DNA of 64,000 bases from Muribaculaceae bacterium Isolate-002 (NCI) (GCA_004102805.1 SCEG01000002.1:90968-154967), one strand, 5' to 3'; positions 26,993 to 37,360 are shown, counted from the first letter of the stretch. The notes: a model not told the origin generated them from the sequence alone. Program-made: numbers and translations.

Positions 26993-27154
26993 GAAACTGT
27001 TTAAAATTCATATCACTTTGCTTTTGAGAGTCTTGTCGGTGTCTTTTTGTTTATTCTTCGGTCACGTAGCTACGGCTACGCTCCCTCATCACAAACAAAA
27101 ATCAATCCGACAATCCTTCTCAAAATCTGTATCATATAAATTTAAACAGTTTCT
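26992..27154. repeat. 163-base imperfect inverted repeat (MITE- or REP-like)
   Basis: Ends are perfect 14-base inverted repeats AGAAACTGTTTAAA (26992-27005 and 27141-27154). Moving inward, TTTTGAGA, TTGTCGG, TTTTTGTTT and CGTAGC blocks also match between arms, meeting at a centre near 27073 (CGTAGC-TACG-GCTACG). The element begins on the last base of the preceding stop codon. No other copy was found in this window. It could be a small non-autonomous mobile element or a large 3' hairpin. Confidence 0.65.
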
Positions 27155-27199
27155 GATGCCGGTAAATGCAAATTAACAATATCTTACGGTATATGATGA

Positions 27200-27217
27200 T
27201 ATTTTTGCGTATATTTG
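27200..27217 (+). promoter_or_regulatory. lptD promoter -7 candidates
   Basis: TATTTTTG (27200-27207) and TATATTTG (27210-27217) overlap in the right place; the second fits a short leader before the GTG at 27243. Confidence 0.5.
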
Positions 27218-27242
27218 TGGCTTAAAACCAAGGATTATCAAG

Positions 27243-30029
27243 GTGCGAACCAGTCTCCGATCATATATAATACTGATATTCACAATGTTGTGTCTCACGG
27301 GCATTGTCGGTGAAATCAAAGCCGACCAACAGCCCGGGCGTGACAGCCTGCAGCCTGCACTGACGACAGCGGAGACTGACAGCAGAGACAGCATATCATC
27401 TTCAGCCATAGAGTTGTCAGACACGACAGCGGCCGACAGCATCAGCTTAAGGCCGGCAGTGACAGTATCGACCCCGGCTGAAAGCGCAAAGCCGTCGCGC
27501 ATACGCCGCGAAAAGGTTGATCTTGACAATCAGGTGGTGTTTTCGTCGGCCGACTCGATGGTGCTTGTCGGTCGCTCCAGCATGTATATGTATGGCGACG
27601 GGCAGGTTGATTACGGCGATCTTAAACTTGATGCCGCACGGATTGAGCTTGACCTCGAAAAAAGCGAGGTATATGCCGTGGGACAGACCGACTCAATCGG
27701 CGAAGTGACCGGAAGCCCTGTTTTCGAGGAGGGAGGTTCAAGCTACGAGACCAAGACGATGCGGTATAACTTCAAGTCGAAACGCGGATTTATCACCGAC
27801 GTAATCACCGAACAGGGAGAAGGTTATCTGACCGGAGGCACGACCAAAAAGACCGAAGATGACTATTATTATCTGCAGAACGGCCGCTACACGACGTGTG
27901 ACGACCATGAGCACCCCCACTTCTATTTTCAGCTTACACGTGCGAAAGTAAAGCCAAAAAGCAATATCGTGACCGGTCCGGCATATATGGTGCTCGCCGG
28001 GCTTCCGTTGCCGCTTGCGGTGCCTTTCGGCTATTTTCCCTTTACCGACAAATATGCGTCGGGCATAATAGTGCCGTCGTTCGGCGATGACTATAACCGC
28101 GGATTTTACCTGCGTGACGGCGGCTATTATTTCGCTATCAACGACAACATAGACCTTGCGCTGACAGGAGAAATATATACCCGCGGGTCGTGGGGACTGT
28201 CGGCAAGTTCCACCTACGCCAAACGCTACAAGTATTCAGGTAATTTCAGCCTGAGCTATCTGAAATCGATCTACGGCGACAAGGGACAGCCCGACTATTC
28301 GAAGCAAACCAACTTCCAGATTGTGTGGAGCCACTCTCAGGATGCGAAGTCTAACCCCAACATGAACCTTTCGGCGTCGGTCAATTTCACCACTTCGGGC
28401 TATACGCGCAATGACCTTAATTCATATTATTCGTCGGCATTCACGGAGAACACGAAGAGTTCGACAGTCAACATGACATATCGATTCCCGCAGTCAAAAT
28501 GGTCGCTGTCGACGACGCTCAATGTGTCGCAACGCACTCAGGACTCGACGCTTTCGGTTTCGTTTCCCAATGTTACTCTGACGATGTCGCAGATCTACCC
28601 CTTCAAGCGCAAACGCTCGGTGGGCGATGAAAAGTGGTATGAAAAGATACGCATGTCGTATTCGGGTCAGCTGCAGAACTCGCTGACCGCCAAGCAGGAT
28701 CAGTTCTTTCAGAAAAGTCTTGTAAAGGACTGGCGCAACGGCATGAAGCACAGCATACCTGTTTCCGCTACATTCAACCTGTTCAAATACTTCAATCTGA
28801 CTCCGTCGGTGAGCCTTCGCGACCGCATGTACACATCGAAGGTGCGTCGCCAGTGGGATCCGAACGCCGCAGTCGAGGTGTGTGACACGACCTACAGTTT
28901 CTACAATGTGTGGGACTTCGAGGCATCGCTGTCGCTTGATACGAAAATCTATGGATTTTTCCAACCACTCCCCTTTCTTGGCGACAAGGTGAAGATGATA
29001 CGCCACGTGCTCACTCCTACAGTGTCGCTGAATGCGTCGCCTGACTTCTCGTCACCGTTTTTCGGATATTACGGCACCTACGACTATGTCAATGCCCAGG
29101 GAGAACAGGTGAAGCGGAAGTATTCGATGTTTCCCAACTCGCTGTTCGGAGTCCCGGAACAGGGAAAATCGGGAACGGTGTCGGTTTCTCTTGCCAACAA
29201 TCTTGAGATGAAAGTGAAATCAGACAATGATTCCATCGGCGAGAAAAAGATATCGCTCATAGAGAATTTCTCGGTGTCGCAGAGCTATAATTTCGCGGCC
29301 GACTCGCTCAACTGGAGCAATATCAACACGTCGATACTGCTCCGGCTTGTAAAGAATTTCAATCTCAATCTGTCGGCAGTGTGGGATGTATATACCTATC
29401 AGCTCAATTCAGCGGGCAACCCGGTGAGGGTCAACATACCACGCTGGAAGGCAGGCAAAGGGATAGGCCGATTGTCAAGCACCGGAACATCGTTTTCCTA
29501 TACATTCAACAACAACACCTTCAAACGCAAAAAGGACAAGAAAGATACCAAAAACGGCAATGATGAAGGTGATGACGAAACGCAGGGCACCCGCCGCCCG
29601 TCGGCACGACGCAATCAGGACAATGATGAAAGCGATGTGACTGTAAGTGATGACGGGTATATAAACTGGGAGGTGCCGTGGAGTCTTACTTTCAATTACT
29701 CGATAGGTTACAGCTACGGGTCGTTTAACAAACAAAAGATGGAATATGACAGCAAGATAACACAAAATCTGTCGTTTTCGGGAAATATACGTCCGACAGC
29801 CAACTGGAATTTCTCGCTGTCGGCATCATATAACTTCGACACCCACAAGATAGCTTACATGAACTGTAACATATCGCGTGACCTTCACTGCTTCACTATG
29901 AGCGCGAGCTTCATACCTGTGGGGCCTTACAAGAGTTTCAATTTTCACATCTCGGCGAAATCGTCGATGCTCAGCGACCTGAAATATGACAAGCGGTCAT
30001 CGCGCCAGAACGGTGTCTCCTGGTATTGA
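27243..30029 (+). CDS. lptD: LPS assembly outer-membrane protein LptD
   Basis: Outer-membrane beta-barrel that inserts lipopolysaccharide into the outer leaflet. The 928-residue chain has a signal-like segment (about 1-25), a Ser/Asp-rich linker, an OstA/LptA-like beta-jellyroll (about 90-215, MVLVGRSSMYMYGDGQVDYG and YETKTMRYNF), then a long barrel domain with alternating aromatic strands (LPLPLAVPFGYFPF near 250). An acidic, Lys-rich insert (about 760-805) looks like an extracellular or plug loop. Start is a GTG. The classical disulfide-forming cysteines of E. coli LptD are not obvious, as in other Bacteroidetes members. LpxB at 51 kb belongs to the same envelope pathway. It is transcribed from its own promoter. 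Confidence 0.88.
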   Translation: MRTSLRSYIILIFTMLCLTGIVGEIKADQQPGRDSLQPALTTAETDSRDSISSSAIELSDTTAADSISLRPAVTVSTPAESAKPSRIRREKVDLDNQVVFSSADSMVLVGRSSMYMYGDGQVDYGDLKLDAARIELDLEKSEVYAVGQTDSIGEVTGSPVFEEGGSSYETKTMRYNFKSKRGFITDVITEQGEGYLTGGTTKKTEDDYYYLQNGRYTTCDDHEHPHFYFQLTRAKVKPKSNIVTGPAYMVLAGLPLPLAVPFGYFPFTDKYASGIIVPSFGDDYNRGFYLRDGGYYFAINDNIDLALTGEIYTRGSWGLSASSTYAKRYKYSGNFSLSYLKSIYGDKGQPDYSKQTNFQIVWSHSQDAKSNPNMNLSASVNFTTSGYTRNDLNSYYSSAFTENTKSSTVNMTYRFPQSKWSLSTTLNVSQRTQDSTLSVSFPNVTLTMSQIYPFKRKRSVGDEKWYEKIRMSYSGQLQNSLTAKQDQFFQKSLVKDWRNGMKHSIPVSATFNLFKYFNLTPSVSLRDRMYTSKVRRQWDPNAAVEVCDTTYSFYNVWDFEASLSLDTKIYGFFQPLPFLGDKVKMIRHVLTPTVSLNASPDFSSPFFGYYGTYDYVNAQGEQVKRKYSMFPNSLFGVPEQGKSGTVSVSLANNLEMKVKSDNDSIGEKKISLIENFSVSQSYNFAADSLNWSNINTSILLRLVKNFNLNLSAVWDVYTYQLNSAGNPVRVNIPRWKAGKGIGRLSSTGTSFSYTFNNNTFKRKKDKKDTKNGNDEGDDETQGTRRPSARRNQDNDESDVTVSDDGYINWEVPWSLTFNYSIGYSYGSFNKQKMEYDSKITQNLSFSGNIRPTANWNFSLSASYNFDTHKIAYMNCNISRDLHCFTMSASFIPVGPYKSFNFHISAKSSMLSDLKYDKRSSRQNGVSWY

Positions 30030-30052
30030 TATCGGTAAAAACTTATATAGCA

Positions 30053-30078
30053 GTCAGATTGTTAACAATAAATCTGAC
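30053..30078 (+). terminator. Hairpin after lptD
   Basis: GTCAGATT and AATCTGAC pair across a 10-base loop 24 bases after the lptD stop. No strong T-run. Confidence 0.45.
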
Positions 30079-30096
30079 AAACGTCATAAAATTTAT

Positions 30097-30104
30097 TAAC
30101 TTTG
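30097..30104 (+). promoter_or_regulatory. mscL promoter -7 element
   Basis: TAACTTTG exactly matches the consensus; transcription would start near 30115, about 100 bases before mscL. Confidence 0.55.
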
Positions 30105-30216
30105 TGAAATCAGCCGTTGATGCTGACAATTCCGGAACAATGCAAAGGAACGACCTGAATGTCTTTCCGATCAGTGGATATAGATTTTATTAACGAAAAC
30201 TAAATATCAAGGAACG

Positions 30217-30642
30217 ATGGGAAAATTCTTATCTGATTTCAAAGAGTTTGCCATGAAGGGCAATATTATAGACATGGCTGTCGGTGTGATCATCGGCGGC
30301 GCGTTCGGCAAAATCGTGACCTCGCTTGTCAACGATATGATAATGCCTGTGATATCGCTTGTGACGGGCGGAGAGGGCTATAAAAACCTCAAACATGTCA
30401 TCAAGGAGGCATCGGCTGACGGCTCAGTACAGGAGGTAGCAATCAACTACGGTCTGTTCATTCAGAATATCATCGACTTCATCATTATCGCCCTTAGTAT
30501 TTTCGTCGCGCTCCGCGTGATAATCAAGTTCAAGAAAAAAGAGGAAGCGGCTCCTGCGGCCCCCCCTGCCCCGTCGGCTGAGGAGACATTGCTGACTGAG
30601 ATCCGCGATCTCCTGAAAAAGGATATAGACAGCAAGAAATAA
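30217..30642 (+). CDS. mscL: Large-conductance mechanosensitive channel
   Basis: Homopentameric inner-membrane channel that opens under membrane tension and releases solutes during hypo-osmotic shock. The 141-residue protein has the expected amphipathic N-terminus ([24 protein letters not shown]), a first pore helix (about 18-44), a periplasmic loop, a second helix (about 75-100), and a cytoplasmic charged helix at the end with an Ala/Pro-rich linker. The stop shares one base with the aroK start. Confidence 0.96.
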   Translation: MGKFLSDFKEFAMKGNIIDMAVGVIIGGAFGKIVTSLVNDMIMPVISLVTGGEGYKNLKHVIKEASADGSVQEVAINYGLFIQNIIDFIIIALSIFVALRVIIKFKKKEEAAPAAPPAPSAEETLLTEIRDLLKKDIDSKK

Positions 30643-31166
30643 TGTCGCCGCTATTTCTCATAGGATATATGGGCTCGGGCAAGACTACGCTTGGACGCGG
30701 AGTCGAAGCCCGCGCCCATATACGTTTTATAGACCTTGACGAATATATCGAGGAGCGGCAGGGTAAGTCGGTAAGCGAGATATTCCGCGAATATGGTGAA
30801 GAAGAATTCCGCCGCATCGAACGTGAGAGTATCCGCGAGCTCGCAGCTAAAGATGACATACTTGTGGCATGCGGAGGAGGCACCCCCTGCTTTTTCGACA
30901 ATATGGAGGAGATGAACAGCCGCGGCACTACAGTGTGGCTTGACGCATCGGTCGACACGCTGCACGCACGCCTTAAGGAAGGCAGGAGCCAACGGCCACT
31001 TATTGCCTCACTCGATGATGACGGGCTGCGCAGGTTTATCATCAGCTCGCTGGAGAAAAGAAATCCGTATTACAGCCGGGCAAAGCGCCGTTTCGCAGCT
31101 GATGAACTTGACACTGCAGCACAACTCGAATCGTCAATTGAAAAGTTTATCAACGAGTATCTGTAG
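30642..31166 (+). CDS. aroK: Shikimate kinase
   Basis: Phosphorylates shikimate with ATP. The 174-residue protein has the P-loop GYMGSGKTT (about 7-15), the shikimate-binding DLDEYIEE, Arg in FRRIERE, and the CGGGTPC loop. Length is normal. Starts within the mscL stop codon (TAATG), so the two are probably translated from one message although their functions are unrelated. Confidence 0.94.
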   Translation: MSPLFLIGYMGSGKTTLGRGVEARAHIRFIDLDEYIEERQGKSVSEIFREYGEEEFRRIERESIRELAAKDDILVACGGGTPCFFDNMEEMNSRGTTVWLDASVDTLHARLKEGRSQRPLIASLDDDGLRRFIISSLEKRNPYYSRAKRRFAADELDTAAQLESSIEKFINEYL

Positions 31167-31201
31167 CGGGTAGCCAAAAAACAATCAAACCGTCACATAT
31201 C

Positions 31202-32389
31202 ATGGACAGCAACTTATCATCAAACATAACTCCGGAGGAGCAACCGGTTGCTACTGCCACGTCGCGCAAGCGCATATCGATAGGACTTCCGCGCAACACA
31301 GACGCATCGGAACGACGGTTTCCCCTTACTCCCGAGGGTGTAAGCCGGCTTATAGAAAAGGGTTATGCCGTGAAGATAGAGCACGAGGCAGCGGCTCCGA
31401 TACATTACAGCGACAATGCGTATTCGCGTCAGGGAGCAGAGCTTACGGACCGTCATGCGGCATTGTCGTGTGACATTGTCATCAATCTGTCGACATTGCA
31501 GCCTGCTGACATCAGAAAGATGAGACGCGGGGCTATGTTGCTGACCCTGTTGTGTCCTGACAGACTGCATGCAGAGACAGTCAGGGAGATGCAGCGTATG
31601 GCTATAGTAGGGGTTGCCGTCAACAATATATCTGACGAGCGTGGCAATATGCCGTTTGCCGACATTCTTGCCGAAATAGATGGCAGAGCGGCGATAGCGA
31701 CGGCCTCATCGCTGCTTGCCGACGCCAGTGCCGGCAAAGGAATATTGCTTGGAGGCATTGCCGGACTAAATCCATGTGAAGTGACTGTGATAGGCTCGGG
31801 TATTGCCGCAATCGCAGCGTCACGTTCGGCTCTTGGTCTGGGTGCTATAGTGAGGATGTTTGATGACGATGTGTATTCACTTCGGGCTGCAGTGCGCGAC
31901 CTCGGTCCGGGAGTGATAGCGTCGTCGCTTCATGAAAGAGTGCTTACATCGGCTCTGCGTACGGCAGATGTCGTGGTAGCGACTCCTGTGCAGACGAAAC
32001 TGACAGTCGGGGCTGATGATATTGAAATAATGAAGAAGGGTGTCGTGATATTTGATCTCGACCAGGTGCATGGCCGAGTGTTTCCTTCTCTGCCAACGGT
32101 CGACCTTGCCATCGCGATAGATGCTCCGGGCAAGGCCGAGGGCAAAAGAGTGTGTCATGTAAACGCCGGAAGCGCAGTGCCGCGCACGGCCGCGATGGCA
32201 CTTAGCAATACATTCATAACGATGCTCGACTCCATAATAACCTGCGAAGGACTTACCAACGCTCTCAAACTAACACCCGGGCTACGCCGAGGGGTGTTTA
32301 CTTTCTTAGGAAAAATAACCAATCCGCAGGTGGCAAGAACAGCCGGCTGCCGATTTACTGACATCAACATATTTCTACAACTTTCATGA
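31202..32389 (+). CDS. Alanine dehydrogenase / transhydrogenase alpha-like protein
   Basis: Member of the alanine dehydrogenase/PNT superfamily, 395 residues. The N-terminal half has the ERRFPLTPEGV motif (about 37-47) matching the family's substrate-binding segment, and a Rossmann domain carries VTVIGSGIAA (about 195-203) and GLGAIVRMFDDD. The family's catalytic Lys (VKVKEP) is replaced by INLSTL near 94, the catalytic His segment reads LLTLLCPDRLH, and the DQGG loop reads IDAPGKAEG. It may therefore be a divergent dehydrogenase or have lost activity. A conserved NAGSAVPRTAAMALSN segment shows it is not simply decaying. Its stop overlaps the next start by four bases. Confidence 0.7.
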   Translation: MDSNLSSNITPEEQPVATATSRKRISIGLPRNTDASERRFPLTPEGVSRLIEKGYAVKIEHEAAAPIHYSDNAYSRQGAELTDRHAALSCDIVINLSTLQPADIRKMRRGAMLLTLLCPDRLHAETVREMQRMAIVGVAVNNISDERGNMPFADILAEIDGRAAIATASSLLADASAGKGILLGGIAGLNPCEVTVIGSGIAAIAASRSALGLGAIVRMFDDDVYSLRAAVRDLGPGVIASSLHERVLTSALRTADVVVATPVQTKLTVGADDIEIMKKGVVIFDLDQVHGRVFPSLPTVDLAIAIDAPGKAEGKRVCHVNAGSAVPRTAAMALSNTFITMLDSIITCEGLTNALKLTPGLRRGVFTFLGKITNPQVARTAGCRFTDINIFLQLS

Positions 32390-33024
32390 GCAGGAAATTT
32401 TACGTGGTTTGGAAAGGACACAGTCCGGGCATCTATGATTCGTGGGAGGAGTGTAAACTTCAGGTTGAAGGTTTTGCCGGCGCGGAATACAAATCATTCG
32501 GTTCGCAGGAAGCCGCGACCAAAGCTTATCGCGGCGATTATGAAGAGCAGGCCGGCCTCATACGGGCGATAGCGCGTCACAGCGGTGAGAGTGTCAATTA
32601 TGAAGCCATCCCCGAGATTATCAAAGACAGCATAGCTGTTGACGGGGCATGCTCAAAAAATCCGGGTCCGATGGAGTATCGTGGTGTGGATGTCATGACA
32701 GGCGCGGAGATATTTCATGTAGGACCGCTTGACGACGGCACCAACAATGTGGCGGAGTATCTTGCACTGATACATGCACTGGCTTTTCTCAAAAATACGG
32801 GCAACGAGACTACTGTGGTCTATTCAGACTCCCGCACAGCCCAGTCGTGGCTCCGCAACCGCGGACATAAGTCGAAGCTGGCACGTACGGCCAGAAACGG
32901 AAAGATATTCGAGATGCTCGAACGAGCCGACCGATGGATACAGTCAAACCCTTATTATAACCGGGTGCTCAAATGGGACACCGAAAAATGGGGAGAGATA
33001 CCGGCTGACTTTGACCGGAAATAA
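32386..33024 (+). CDS. Ribonuclease H with viroplasmin-like N-terminal domain
   Basis: Type 1 RNase H that cuts the RNA strand of RNA:DNA hybrids. The N-terminal 45 residues (KFYVVWKGHSPGIYDSWEEC) form the caulimovirus viroplasmin domain, which binds hybrids in eukaryotic RNase H1. The catalytic domain (about 80-205) shows the carboxylates in AVDGACSKNPG, NNVAEY and YSDSRTAQSW. Length 212 is normal for Bacteroidetes. Translationally coupled to the dehydrogenase-like gene; terminator at 33048. Confidence 0.93.
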   Translation: MSRKFYVVWKGHSPGIYDSWEECKLQVEGFAGAEYKSFGSQEAATKAYRGDYEEQAGLIRAIARHSGESVNYEAIPEIIKDSIAVDGACSKNPGPMEYRGVDVMTGAEIFHVGPLDDGTNNVAEYLALIHALAFLKNTGNETTVVYSDSRTAQSWLRNRGHKSKLARTARNGKIFEMLERADRWIQSNPYYNRVLKWDTEKWGEIPADFDRK

Positions 33025-33521
33025 ACGAATAAAACATCATATATTCTCACACTGCATTGCCTGGCAATTGCGGTGTGTTTTTTATATAAAGAGACAGGAT
33101 ATCTACAGTTATTGACAGTGTTGAAAACAGTGTTGAAAGTTGTAGATAATTATAAAAGAGTTTTTGATAAATAAATTTGGATATTAAACATGAGGAGATT
33201 AATATATGATATATGCTTTCTCTCCAAATCAGTTATCAAAAAGATATTGGAGCAATTTTCAATGTTTATTTGTAACTTTTTGAACACTTTTTTCTCAAAA
33301 AGTTATTAACTTTGCACTTTATAAACAGTGTGTAGATAACATATATAAGTGCTTTTATTTCATCACTTAAGAGTGTTGATAAGATGAAAGTAACGCAAGC
33401 TATGCAATCAATAACTTAAAAAGCAAGAAAATCAGGGAAAAGTTATTGCCGTTATCAACATCTGTTATTATTATTCTTTAGAAAAGAAAATTTTAAAAAA
33501 ATTTCAAAATATAAAAATAAA
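33025..33521. other. AT-rich intergenic region with DnaA-box-like 9-mers
   Basis: Apart from the terminator at its left end and a TAACTTTG -7 element (33307-33314) upstream of nadA, this 497-base gap has no gene. It holds TGTAGATAA at 33141-33149 and 33331-33339, TGTTGATAA at 33374-33382 and TTATCAACA at 33452-33460. Each differs by one base, at position 6, from the classic DnaA box TTATCCACA read on the appropriate strand. AT-rich stretches separate them. A replication-origin role is possible but unproven. Confidence 0.4.
33048..33083 (+). terminator. Rho-independent terminator after RNase H
   Basis: CACACTGC and GCGGTGTG arms (33048-33077) with an inner GCC/GGC stem, followed by six T. Confidence 0.75.
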
Positions 33522-34496
33522 ATGACTGTTGACAACAATGTAGCCGTTAGCAATGGCGACCCGCATGTCGAGGAGCTGAAAAGAGAAATAAACAGACTCA
33601 AGAAGGAGAAGGGTGCGGTCATTCTCGCGCATTATTATCAGAAAGGTGAGATACAGGATGTGGCTGATTATATCGGCGACTCACTGGCGCTGGCTCAGAT
33701 TGCTGAAAAGATAGAGGAGCCGGTGATAGTGTTGTGCGGAGTCCATTTCATGGGAGAGACGGCCAAGATATTGTGTCCGGACAAAACGGTGCTTGTGCCA
33801 GACGAGAATGCGGGGTGCTCGCTTGCCGACAGTTGTGATGCCGAAGAGTTCGGTAAGTTTGTTTCGGCGCATCCCGACCACACGGTGATATCATACGTCA
33901 ACACATCGGCGGCGGTGAAGGCTCTGACGGATGTGGTGGTGACATCATCGAACGCACGCGATATAGTTGAGACATTTGACAAAGATGCCAAAATCATATT
34001 CGGGCCGGACAGAAATCTTGGGGGATATATCAACAGTATTACCGGACGGAGCATGCTTCTGTGGGACGGAGCATGTCATGTGCATGAACAGTTCTCGCTC
34101 GAGAAGATTGTCGAGCTCAAGAAAGAGTATCCGGAGGCAAAGCTGCTTGTGCACCCGGAGTGCAAGAAGGTGATCGTGATGCTTGCCGACAAGGTTGGAT
34201 CGACGGCAGCTCTTCTCAATTATGCAAAGAGCAGCGATGCCAAGCAGTTTATAGTGGCAACGGAAAGCGGCATATTGCATCAGATGCGCAAGGAGTGTCC
34301 GGATAAAGAGTTTATAGCCGCTCCGCCTGTTGACTCGACCTGCGGTTGCAATGACTGCAATTTCATGAAGCTTAACACACTTGAGAAGCTGCGTGACTGT
34401 CTGCGCGACGGCAAGCCTGAGATATATGTTGACGCAGATGTTGCCGAGCGTGCCCGCAAGCCTATAGAGCGTATGCTTGAACTGAGCAAGAAATAG
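33522..34496 (+). CDS. nadA: Quinolinate synthase
   Basis: Second step of de novo NAD synthesis: condenses iminoaspartate with dihydroxyacetone phosphate using a [4Fe-4S] cluster. The 324-residue protein has [19 protein letters not shown] (about 36-54), [15 protein letters not shown] with the first cluster Cys, the second Cys in [13 protein letters not shown], and the final [12 protein letters not shown] region. nadB and nadC are not in the window. It follows a long AT-rich leader with a -7 box at 33307. Confidence 0.96.
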   Translation: MTVDNNVAVSNGDPHVEELKREINRLKKEKGAVILAHYYQKGEIQDVADYIGDSLALAQIAEKIEEPVIVLCGVHFMGETAKILCPDKTVLVPDENAGCSLADSCDAEEFGKFVSAHPDHTVISYVNTSAAVKALTDVVVTSSNARDIVETFDKDAKIIFGPDRNLGGYINSITGRSMLLWDGACHVHEQFSLEKIVELKKEYPEAKLLVHPECKKVIVMLADKVGSTAALLNYAKSSDAKQFIVATESGILHQMRKECPDKEFIAAPPVDSTCGCNDCNFMKLNTLEKLRDCLRDGKPEIYVDADVAERARKPIERMLELSKK

Positions 34497-34534
34497 AACA
34501 CATACTTATAATAAAAGAAACAACAGATTACGAT

Positions 34535-37306
34535 ATGCAATATAATCACAAAGAAATAGAGCCGAAGTGGCAGCAGTATTGGAAAGATAACAACGTATAT
34601 AAATGCGATATCAACAAGGATAAACCGAAATATTATGTGCTTGACATGTTTCCTTATCCTTCGGGAGCGGGACTGCATGTGGGTCATCCGTTAGGATATA
34701 TAGCATCAGACATATATTCGCGCTACAAGCGTCTGAAGGGTTTCAATGTGCTTCATCCGATGGGCTATGACGCATACGGACTTCCGGCGGAGCAGTATGC
34801 GATACAGACCGGTCAGCATCCGGAGATAACGACTCGCCAGAATATCGACCGTTATCGCTCGCAGCTTGACAAGATAGGTTTTTCATACGACTGGAGCCGT
34901 CAGATCAGGACTTGCGATCCGGAATATTATAAATGGACCCAGTGGGCGTTCATAAAGATGTTTAATTCATATTATGACACAGCAGCCGACAAGGCAATGC
35001 CTGTGGCCGACCTGATAGCGCGCTTTGAGAAAGAGGGAAGCAAGGGGCTGAAGGCAGCATGCACGAAGGAGCTTGACTTCAGCGCCGAGGAATGGAACGG
35101 CATGAGCGAGAAGGAGAAGAGCGACACGCTGATGAACTATCGTCTGGCTTATCTGGGCAACACGATGGTGAACTGGTGTCCGAAGCTCGGCACTGTGCTT
35201 GCCAATGACGAGGTGAGCGAGGGAGTGTCGTTGCGCGGCGGATATCCTGTTGAGCAGAAGCTGATGTATCAGTGGTGTCTGCGAGTGTCGGCCTACGCCC
35301 AGCGTCTGCTTGACGGACTTCAGAATATAGACTGGACGGACTCACTCAAAGAGACACAGCGCAACTGGATAGGACGTTCGGAGGGCGCGGAGATGCATTT
35401 CGGTATTGACGGCAGCGATGTGGATCTGGAGATATTCACAACAAGAGCCGATACGGTGTTTGGTGTCACATTTATGGTGCTTGCCCCAGAAAGCAAGTAT
35501 GTCGATATGGTGACTACGGCAGAGCAGCGTAAGGCAGTTGACGATTATCTGGCCTCAATCAAGCACAAGACCGAGCGTGAGCGCATGATTGACAAGAAGG
35601 TTAGCGGAGTCTTTACCGGCGCATACGCAATCAATCCGTTAAGCGGAAAGAAGATACCTGTGTGGGTAAGCGACTATGTGCTTGCCGGCTACGGAACCGG
35701 AGCCATCATGGCTGTTCCGGCGCATGACTCACGTGACTATGCTTTTGCCCGTCATTTCGATCTTCCGATAGTGCCGCTTATCGAGGGTGCTGATGTAAGC
35801 GAGGAGAGTTTTGACGCGAAAGAGGGTATAATCATCAACTCCGAAGGTGATGGTCTTAATCTGAACGGCATGCAGGTGGCTGATGCGATTGCCGCCACCA
35901 AGAAATATATAGAAGGGAAGGGTATCGGCAAGGTGAAGGTTAATTATCGTCTCCGCGATGCCATTTTTTCCCGTCAGCGCTATTGGGGAGAGCCGTTCCC
36001 TGTATATTACAGGGACGGAATACCATATATGCTTGATGTTGAGAAACTGCCTCTTGAACTTCCGGAGGTGGACAAGTATCTGCCGACAGAGAGTGGCGAG
36101 CCTCCGCTGGGACGAGCCAAAAACTGGTGTACGGAAGAGGGCTGGGAGTTTGAGAAATGTACGATGCCGGGTTTTGCCGGTTCGTCGGCCTACTATCTCC
36201 GCTATATGGATCCGCATAACGGGGATGCACTCGTAGGACGTGAGGCAAACGATTACTGGCGAGATGTCGACCTGTATATAGGCGGTACGGAGCATGCTAC
36301 CGGACATTTGATCTACAGCCGGTTCTGGAACAAGTTTCTGTATGACCTCGGCGAGGTGTGCAGTGACGAGCCTTTCCGCAAACTTATCAATCAGGGAATG
36401 ATACAGGGCAGAAGTAATTTTGTTTACCGCATAAAGGATACGAATACTTTTGTGTCGGCCGGACTGAATGGTCAGTATGATGTTACTCCGATACATGTTG
36501 ACGTGAATATTGTGAGCAATGATGTGCTCGACACTGAGCGTTTCAAGGCATGGCGTCCGGAATTCAATACGGCCGAGTTTATACTTGAGGATGGAAAGTA
36601 TGTGTGCGGATATGCTGTTGAAAAGATGTCGAAATCGATGTTCAATGTTGTTAATCCCGATGATATCGTTGAAAGTTACGGGGCTGACACGTTGCGACTG
36701 TATGAGATGTTCCTCGGACCGATTGAGCAGAGCAAACCGTGGGATACGAACGGTATAGACGGTGTGAGCCGTTTTATAAAGAAACTGTGGAATCTGTTTT
36801 ACCGCGACGGCAAGTTTATTGTCACAGACAGCGAGCCGTCGAAAGAGGCGCTCAAATCGATCCATAAGCTTATCAAGAAGGTGACTTCCGATATAGAGAA
36901 TTTCTCATATAATACGTCGATAAGCGCATTCATGATCTGTGTTAATGAACTTACGTCGATGAAGTGCAGTTCGCGCGAGGTGCTTTCAGATCTTATTGTT
37001 CTGCTTGCTCCGTTTGCTCCGCATGTGTCGGAGGAGCTGTGGCATGCGCTCGGCAATGAGTCGACTGTATGCGATGCCATCTGGCCTGTATGCAATGAGG
37101 AATATATCAAGGAGGACAATGTGACGTATGCAGTGTCGTTTAACGGTAAGGCGAGGTTTAATATGACAGTTGCTGCCGGCACGGACTCAAAGGAGGTTGA
37201 ACAACTTGCGATATCGTCGGAAAACTCTTCAAAATGGCTTGAAGGGAAGAATATTGTCAAGGTGATAGTTGTGCCTAACAAGATAGTCAATATTGTGGTA
37301 AAATAA
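34535..37306 (+). CDS. leuS: Leucyl-tRNA synthetase
   Basis: Charges tRNA-Leu. The 923-residue class I enzyme has the HIGH-type motif [12 protein letters not shown] (about 48-59), the large CP1 editing domain (about 230-430, with [18 protein letters not shown] and [16 protein letters not shown]), the KMSKS loop [16 protein letters not shown] (about 702), and the anticodon-binding and C-terminal domains. Length is slightly above E. coli LeuRS owing to an insertion near 150-190, common in Bacteroidetes. It lies 38 bases behind nadA and is followed by a hairpin. Confidence 0.97.
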   Translation: MQYNHKEIEPKWQQYWKDNNVYKCDINKDKPKYYVLDMFPYPSGAGLHVGHPLGYIASDIYSRYKRLKGFNVLHPMGYDAYGLPAEQYAIQTGQHPEITTRQNIDRYRSQLDKIGFSYDWSRQIRTCDPEYYKWTQWAFIKMFNSYYDTAADKAMPVADLIARFEKEGSKGLKAACTKELDFSAEEWNGMSEKEKSDTLMNYRLAYLGNTMVNWCPKLGTVLANDEVSEGVSLRGGYPVEQKLMYQWCLRVSAYAQRLLDGLQNIDWTDSLKETQRNWIGRSEGAEMHFGIDGSDVDLEIFTTRADTVFGVTFMVLAPESKYVDMVTTAEQRKAVDDYLASIKHKTERERMIDKKVSGVFTGAYAINPLSGKKIPVWVSDYVLAGYGTGAIMAVPAHDSRDYAFARHFDLPIVPLIEGADVSEESFDAKEGIIINSEGDGLNLNGMQVADAIAATKKYIEGKGIGKVKVNYRLRDAIFSRQRYWGEPFPVYYRDGIPYMLDVEKLPLELPEVDKYLPTESGEPPLGRAKNWCTEEGWEFEKCTMPGFAGSSAYYLRYMDPHNGDALVGREANDYWRDVDLYIGGTEHATGHLIYSRFWNKFLYDLGEVCSDEPFRKLINQGMIQGRSNFVYRIKDTNTFVSAGLNGQYDVTPIHVDVNIVSNDVLDTERFKAWRPEFNTAEFILEDGKYVCGYAVEKMSKSMFNVVNPDDIVESYGADTLRLYEMFLGPIEQSKPWDTNGIDGVSRFIKKLWNLFYRDGKFIVTDSEPSKEALKSIHKLIKKVTSDIENFSYNTSISAFMICVNELTSMKCSSREVLSDLIVLLAPFAPHVSEELWHALGNESTVCDAIWPVCNEEYIKEDNVTYAVSFNGKARFNMTVAAGTDSKEVEQLAISSENSSKWLEGKNIVKVIVVPNKIVNIVVK

Positions 37307-37314
37307 ATAAGCAG

Positions 37315-37360
37315 ACAGGTGGAGTGAGTCGGTAATTGCGTCGGTTCTCGCTCCACCTGT
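37315..37360 (+). terminator. Terminator after leuS
   Basis: ACAGGTGGAGTGAG (37315-37328) pairs with CTCGCTCCACCTGT (37347-37360), one wobble, followed by a T/A-rich tail. Confidence 0.65.

Noticed and set aside
35729..36865. A 378-codon open frame on the minus strand inside leuS
   Set aside because: It lies wholly opposite a clear leucyl-tRNA synthetase, has no family resemblance and no promoter.
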